Shown: piece after piece, positions 58,002-64,000 of the stretch
Position numbering within the stretch: position 1 is the stretch's first letter
How the letters are laid out: each line of letters begins with the position of its first letter
Assembly: GCF_013408425.1 (NCBI RefSeq)
Contig: NZ_JACBYV010000001.1
Location: forward strand, 5,208,001-5,272,000
Length of the DNA stretch: 64,000 bases
Reading direction: 5' to 3'
From: Pseudomonas flavescens
GTDB taxonomy: Bacteria; Pseudomonadota; Gammaproteobacteria; Pseudomonadales; Pseudomonadaceae
Program-made: the position numbers and the translations under genes
The notes under the pieces: generated by a model
What the model was told of the DNA's origin: nothing
The model's database searches: none
What the model saw: only the letters and a program-made list of their open reading frames with translations

Positions 58002-61000
58002 ATGAAAGCAGGTCTGTACCATCCTGATGAGTTCAAGGATAACTGCGGCTTCGGCCTGATCGCACACATGCAGGGTGAGGCCAGCCATCACCTGTTGCAG
58101 ACCGCGATAGAAGCACTGACCTGCATGACCCACCGTGGCGGCATCAACGCCGACGGCAAGACGGGTGATGGCTGTGGTTTGCTGATTCAAAAGCCCGATC
58201 TGTTCCTGCGCGCCGTCGCCAAGGACACCTTCGGCGTCGAACTGCCCAAGCAATATGCCGTAGGCATGGTCTTCCTCAATCAGGACGAGACCAAGGCCAG
58301 TGCTGCCCGCGACAACATGAATCGCGAAATCCAGGCTGCCGGTTTGACTCTGGTCGGCTGGCGCAAGGTGCCGATCGATACCAGCGTGCTTGGCCGCCTG
58401 GCTCTGGAGCGCCTGCCGCAGATCGAACAGGTGTTCATCAGTGCCGATGGCCTGAGCGATCAGGACTTCGCCATCAAACTGTTCTGTGCCCGTCGCCGCT
58501 CCTCGGTTGCCAACGCCGCGGACAGCGAGCACTACATCTGCAGCTTTTCGCACAAGACCATCATCTACAAAGGCCTGATGATGCCGGCCGACCTGCAGCA
58601 GTTCTACCCGGACCTGGGTGACGAGCGCCTGCAGACTGCGATCTGCGTGTTCCACCAGCGCTTTTCCACCAACACCCTGCCGAAGTGGCCGCTGGCTCAG
58701 CCGTTCCGTTTCCTCGCCCACAATGGCGAGATCAACACCATCACCGGTAACCGCAACTGGGCGCAGGCACGCCGTACCAAATTCGAGAACGGCCAGATTC
58801 CTGCCCTCGAAGAGCTCGGCCCGCTGGTCAACCGCGTGGGCTCCGACTCCTCGAGCATGGACAACATGCTCGAACTGATGGTCACCGGCGGCATCGACCT
58901 GTTCCGCGGCGTGCGCATGATCATTCCGCCAGCCTGGCAGAACGTCGAAACCATGGACGCCGACCTGCGGGCGTTCTACGAATACAATTCCATGCACATG
59001 GAGCCCTGGGATGGCCCCGCTGGCGTAGTGCTGACCGATGGTCGTCACGCCGTGTGCCTGCTCGACCGCAACGGCCTGCGTCCGGCGCGTTGGGTGACCA
59101 CCACCAATGGCTACATCACCCTGGCCTCGGAAATCGGCGTGTGGAATTACCAGCCCGAAGACGTGGTCGCCAAAGGCCGTGTCGGCCCGGGCCAGATCCT
59201 TGCCGTCGATACCGAAACCGGTCAGGTGCTGACCACCGACGACATCGACAATCGCCTCAAGTCCCGCCACCCCTACAAGCAGTGGCTGCGCAAGAGCGCG
59301 CTGCGTATCCAGGCGACCATGGAAGACAACGACCATGGTTCGGCCTTCTACGAAGCGGATCAGCTCAAGCAGTACATGAAGATGTTCCAGGTCACCTTCG
59401 AGGAGCGTGACCAGGTGCTGCGTCCGCTCGCCGAGCAGGGCCAGGAAGCGGTTGGCTCGATGGGCGATGACACGCCGATGGCGGTGTTGAGTCAGCGCGT
59501 GCGTTCACCGTACGACTATTTCCGCCAGCAGTTCGCGCAGGTCACCAACCCGCCGATCGACCCGCTGCGTGAAGCCATCGTCATGTCGCTGGAGATCTGC
59601 CTCGGTGCCGAGCGCAACATCTTCGAGGAGTCCCCGGAACATGCGTCGCGGGTGATCCTCAGCTCGCCGGTGATCTCCCCGGCCAAGTGGCGCACCCTGA
59701 TGAATCTGCAGCGCCCGGGATTCGAGCGGCAGATCATCGACCTCAACTACGACGAGTCGATCGGCCTGGAAGCGGCCGTGCGCAACATGGCCGACCAGGC
59801 CGAAGAAGCCGTGCGCTCCGGCAAGGTACTGTTGGTTCTGACCGACCGTCACATCGCGCCGGGCAAGTTGCCGGCCCATGCCGCGTTGGTCACCGGTGCG
59901 GTGCACCATCGCCTGACCGAGACCGGCCTGCGTTGCGATTGCAACATCCTGGTCGAAACCGCCACCGCCCGTGACCCGCACCACTATGCGGTGCTGATCG
60001 GTTTCGGCGCTTCGGCGGTGTACCCGTTCCTGGCCTACGAAGTGCTGGGTGATCTGATCCGTACCGGTGAGGTGCTGGGTGATCTGTACGAAGTCTTCAA
60101 GTACTACCGCAAGGGCATTTCCAAGGGCTTGCTGAAGATCCTCTCGAAGATGGGCATCTCCACCGTCGGTTCCTACCGCGGTGCTCAGCTGTTCGAGGCG
60201 GTCGGTCTGGCCGACGAGGTCACCGGTCTGTGCTTCCGTGGCGTACCGAGCCGCCTCAAGGGCGCGCGTTTCGTCGATCTGGAAGCCGAGCAGAAGGCGC
60301 TGGCGGGCGAAGCCTGGAACAACCGCAAGGCGATCCAGCAGGGTGGCCTGTTGAAGTTCGTCTACGGCGGCGAGTACCACGCCTACAACCCCGATGTGGT
60401 CAACACCCTGCAAGCAGCGGTGAAGCAGGGCAGTTACGAGACCTTCAAGGAATACACCAAACTGGTTGATACCCGCCCGGTGTCGATGCTGCGTGACCTG
60501 TTGCAGGTCAGGCTGGCCGATACGCCGCTGGCGCTGGATGACGTCGAACCGCTGGAGTCGATCTTCAAGCGCTTCGACGCAGCCGGTATCTCCCTGGGGG
60601 CGCTGTCGCCAGAGGCTCACGAAGCCCTGGCCGAGGCGATGAACCGCCTGGGCGCACGTTCCAACTCCGGCGAAGGCGGTGAAGACCCGGCGCGTTACGG
60701 CACCATCAAGAGCTCCAAGATCAAGCAGATCGCCACCGGCCGTTTCGGGGTCACCCCGGAATACCTGGTCAATGCCGAAGTGCTGCAGATCAAGGTGGCT
60801 CAGGGTGCCAAGCCTGGCGAAGGTGGTCAGCTGCCGGGTGGCAAGGTCAACGGGCTGATCGCCAAGCTGCGTTACGCGGTACCGGGCGTCACCCTGATTT
60901 CGCCGCCGCCGCACCACGATATCTATTCGATCGAAGACCTGGCGCAGCTGATCTATGACCTCAAGCAGGTCAACCCCAGTGCCCTGGTATCGGTCAAGCT

Positions 61001-62450
61001 GGTATCCGAAGCGGGCGTCGGCACCATCGCCGCCGGTGTCGCCAAGGCTTACGCCGACCTGATCACCATTTCCGGTTATGACGGCGGCACCGGCGCTTCG
61101 CCGCTGACGTCGATCAAGTATGCTGGCGCGCCGTGGGAGCTGGGCCTGGCGGAAACTCACCAGACCCTGCGCGGCAACGACCTGCGCGGCAAGGTACGGG
61201 TGCAGACCGACGGCGGGCTGAAAACCGGCCTCGACGTGATCAAGGCTGCCATCCTCGGTGCCGAGAGCTTCGGCTTCGGTACCGCGCCAATGGTCGCTCT
61301 GGGCTGCAAGTACCTGCGTATCTGTCACCTGAACAACTGCGCCACAGGCGTGGCGACCCAGAACGACAAGCTGCGCAAGGATCACTTCATCGGCACCGTC
61401 GACATGGTGGTGAATTTCTTCACCTTCGTCGCCGAGGAAACCCGCGAGTGGCTGGCCAAGCTGGGCGTGCGCAGCCTGGGCGAGCTGATCGGTCGTACCG
61501 ATCTGCTGGAGATTCTGCCGGGCGAAACCGCCAAGCAGAACCACCTGGATCTGACGCCGCTGCTGGGTAGCGATCACATTCCCGCCGACAAACCGCAGTT
61601 CTGCGAAGTCGATCGCAACCCGCCGTTCGACCAGGGGCTGCTGGCCGAAGAGATGCTGTCCATGGCCAAGTCGGCGATCGACAGCGCCAGTGGCGGCGAC
61701 TACCAACTGGACATCTGCAACTGCGACCGCTCCATCGGTGCCCGCGTCTCCGGCGAAATCGCCCGGGTGCATGGCAATCAGGGCATGGTCAAGGCGCCGA
61801 TCACCTTCCGTTTCAAGGGCACGGCCGGGCAGAGCTTCGGTGTGTGGAACGCCGGTGGCCTGAACCTTTACCTCGAAGGCGACGCCAACGATTACGTCGG
61901 CAAGGGCATGACCGCTGGCAAGCTGGTGATCGTGCCGCCGAAAGGCAGCCCGTTCAAAACCCAGGACAGCGCGATCATCGGCAACACCTGCCTGTACGGC
62001 GCCACCGGTGGCAAGCTGTTCGCAGCGGGTACCGCAGGTGAGCGTTTCGCGGTGCGCAACTCCGGCGCCCATTCCGTGGTGGAAGGCGTGGGTGACCATT
62101 GCTGCGAGTACATGACCGGTGGTTTCGTCTGCGTGCTGGGCAAGACCGGCTACAACTTCGGCTCAGGCATGACCGGTGGTTTCGCCTACGTGCTGGACCT
62201 GGACAACAGCTTCTACGACCGGGTCAACCACGAGCTGGTAGAGATTCAACGGATCAACAACGAGTCCATGGAGGCTTATCGCAGCCACCTGGAGCGGGTG
62301 TTGGCCGAGTACGTCGAAGAGACGTCGAGCGAGTGGGGGCGCAATCTGCTGGAAAACCTGGACGACTACCTGCGCAAGTTCTGGCTGGTGAAACCCAAGG
62401 CTGCGAACCTCAAGTCGCTGCTCTCCAGCATCCGCGCCAACCCGCAATAA
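58002..62450 (+). CDS. gltB: Glutamate synthase large subunit
   Basis: The 1482-residue protein has an N-terminal glutamine amidotransferase domain beginning at Cys15 after a short propeptide (DNCGFGLI), central and FMN-binding domains, an Fe-S segment ([16 protein letters not shown]) and a C-terminal GXGXG beta helix. It makes two glutamates from 2-oxoglutarate and glutamine with GltD. A palindrome precedes the promoter. Confidence 0.97.
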   Translation: MKAGLYHPDEFKDNCGFGLIAHMQGEASHHLLQTAIEALTCMTHRGGINADGKTGDGCGLLIQKPDLFLRAVAKDTFGVELPKQYAVGMVFLNQDETKASAARDNMNREIQAAGLTLVGWRKVPIDTSVLGRLALERLPQIEQVFISADGLSDQDFAIKLFCARRRSSVANAADSEHYICSFSHKTIIYKGLMMPADLQQFYPDLGDERLQTAICVFHQRFSTNTLPKWPLAQPFRFLAHNGEINTITGNRNWAQARRTKFENGQIPALEELGPLVNRVGSDSSSMDNMLELMVTGGIDLFRGVRMIIPPAWQNVETMDADLRAFYEYNSMHMEPWDGPAGVVLTDGRHAVCLLDRNGLRPARWVTTTNGYITLASEIGVWNYQPEDVVAKGRVGPGQILAVDTETGQVLTTDDIDNRLKSRHPYKQWLRKSALRIQATMEDNDHGSAFYEADQLKQYMKMFQVTFEERDQVLRPLAEQGQEAVGSMGDDTPMAVLSQRVRSPYDYFRQQFAQVTNPPIDPLREAIVMSLEICLGAERNIFEESPEHASRVILSSPVISPAKWRTLMNLQRPGFERQIIDLNYDESIGLEAAVRNMADQAEEAVRSGKVLLVLTDRHIAPGKLPAHAALVTGAVHHRLTETGLRCDCNILVETATARDPHHYAVLIGFGASAVYPFLAYEVLGDLIRTGEVLGDLYEVFKYYRKGISKGLLKILSKMGISTVGSYRGAQLFEAVGLADEVTGLCFRGVPSRLKGARFVDLEAEQKALAGEAWNNRKAIQQGGLLKFVYGGEYHAYNPDVVNTLQAAVKQGSYETFKEYTKLVDTRPVSMLRDLLQVRLADTPLALDDVEPLESIFKRFDAAGISLGALSPEAHEALAEAMNRLGARSNSGEGGEDPARYGTIKSSKIKQIATGRFGVTPEYLVNAEVLQIKVAQGAKPGEGGQLPGGKVNGLIAKLRYAVPGVTLISPPPHHDIYSIEDLAQLIYDLKQVNPSALVSVKLVSEAGVGTIAAGVAKAYADLITISGYDGGTGASPLTSIKYAGAPWELGLAETHQTLRGNDLRGKVRVQTDGGLKTGLDVIKAAILGAESFGFGTAPMVALGCKYLRICHLNNCATGVATQNDKLRKDHFIGTVDMVVNFFTFVAEETREWLAKLGVRSLGELIGRTDLLEILPGETAKQNHLDLTPLLGSDHIPADKPQFCEVDRNPPFDQGLLAEEMLSMAKSAIDSASGGDYQLDICNCDRSIGARVSGEIARVHGNQGMVKAPITFRFKGTAGQSFGVWNAGGLNLYLEGDANDYVGKGMTAGKLVIVPPKGSPFKTQDSAIIGNTCLYGATGGKLFAAGTAGERFAVRNSGAHSVVEGVGDHCCEYMTGGFVCVLGKTGYNFGSGMTGGFAYVLDLDNSFYDRVNHELVEIQRINNESMEAYRSHLERVLAEYVEETSSEWGRNLLENLDDYLRKFWLVKPKAANLKSLLSSIRANPQ

Positions 62451-62459
62451 GCAGCTTCA

Positions 62460-62491
62460 AGCGGCGAGCCCTGACAGCGGGGCTCGCCGCT
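62460..62491 (+). repeat. Strong hairpin between gltB and gltD
   Basis: A 12-bp stem AGCGGCGAGCCC/GGGCTCGCCGCT lies in the gltB-gltD gap, with a second weaker GCAGC...GCTGC hairpin after it. It may mark differential expression or mRNA processing. Confidence 0.5.
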
Positions 62492-62541
62492 CAACGTGAT
62501 TGTCTTGCAGCTTCGAGCGTGTCGCTCGGCGCTGCTGCTAA

Positions 62542-63972
<1,431 letters not shown>

Positions 63973-64000
63973 GTCTCACCCTTGCTGACGAGGCCGGCCG

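Noticed and set aside
59505..62099. 864-codon minus-strand frame opposite gltB
   Set aside because: Shadow of gltB with no motifs; gltB is unmistakable.

Overview
The window is a high-GC gammaproteobacterial chromosome segment from the genus Pseudomonas. Gene content and order match known Pseudomonas neighbourhoods: cyaY/rnk/cyaA, argH-algZ-algR-hemCD-algQ-algP, and hslVU-argS-priA-rpmE-ponA-pilMNOPQ-aroKB-gltBD. Most genes form tight operons with 1-8 bp overlaps. No rRNA, tRNA, CRISPR array or insertion sequence was recognised.

Layout. 70-1122: cyaY, a DUF1289 gene and rnk. 1204-10389 (minus strand): an accessory cassette of an ECF sigma factor, a FecR anti-sigma protein, a TonB-dependent transducer-receptor, a PqqL/FusC-like M16 lipoprotease and a YddA/FusD-like ABC transporter. 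A Fur-box-like sequence overlaps the predicted sigma-factor promoter. This looks like a protease-associated import system under cell-surface signalling control, and is the most interesting part of the window. 10397-14853: cyaA and small genes. 15020-21797: a sugar-acid catabolic island with an IclR regulator, DgoK kinase, DgoA aldolase, TctCBA transporter, an SDR and a GlcG/HbpS-like protein. 21839-25378: small housekeeping genes and argH. 25596-33821: the alginate and pili regulators algZ/algR, heme genes hemC, hemD, hemX and hemY, anti-sigma-70 algQ, and the histone-like algP with a tandem-repeat tail. 34301-35056: the phasin phaF, here without PHA synthase genes. 35152-49313: DUF971, hslU/hslV, a SPOR protein, argS, priA, rpmE, a nuclease, an M48 lipoprotease, a malic enzyme and ponA. 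49498-57780: pilMNOPQ, aroK, aroB and a DamX-like protein. 58002-63972: glutamate synthase gltB and gltD.

How the genes fit together. The iron-linked cassette lies between rnk and cyaA, and the sugar-acid island lies between cyaA and argH. Both sit inside otherwise conserved flanks, which suggests accessory insertions at variable sites. The algP-phaF adjacency looks like a lineage-specific junction, because in P. aeruginosa PAO1 (from memory) these genes are far apart. Functions are inferred from recognisable motifs and family knowledge; no database search was run.
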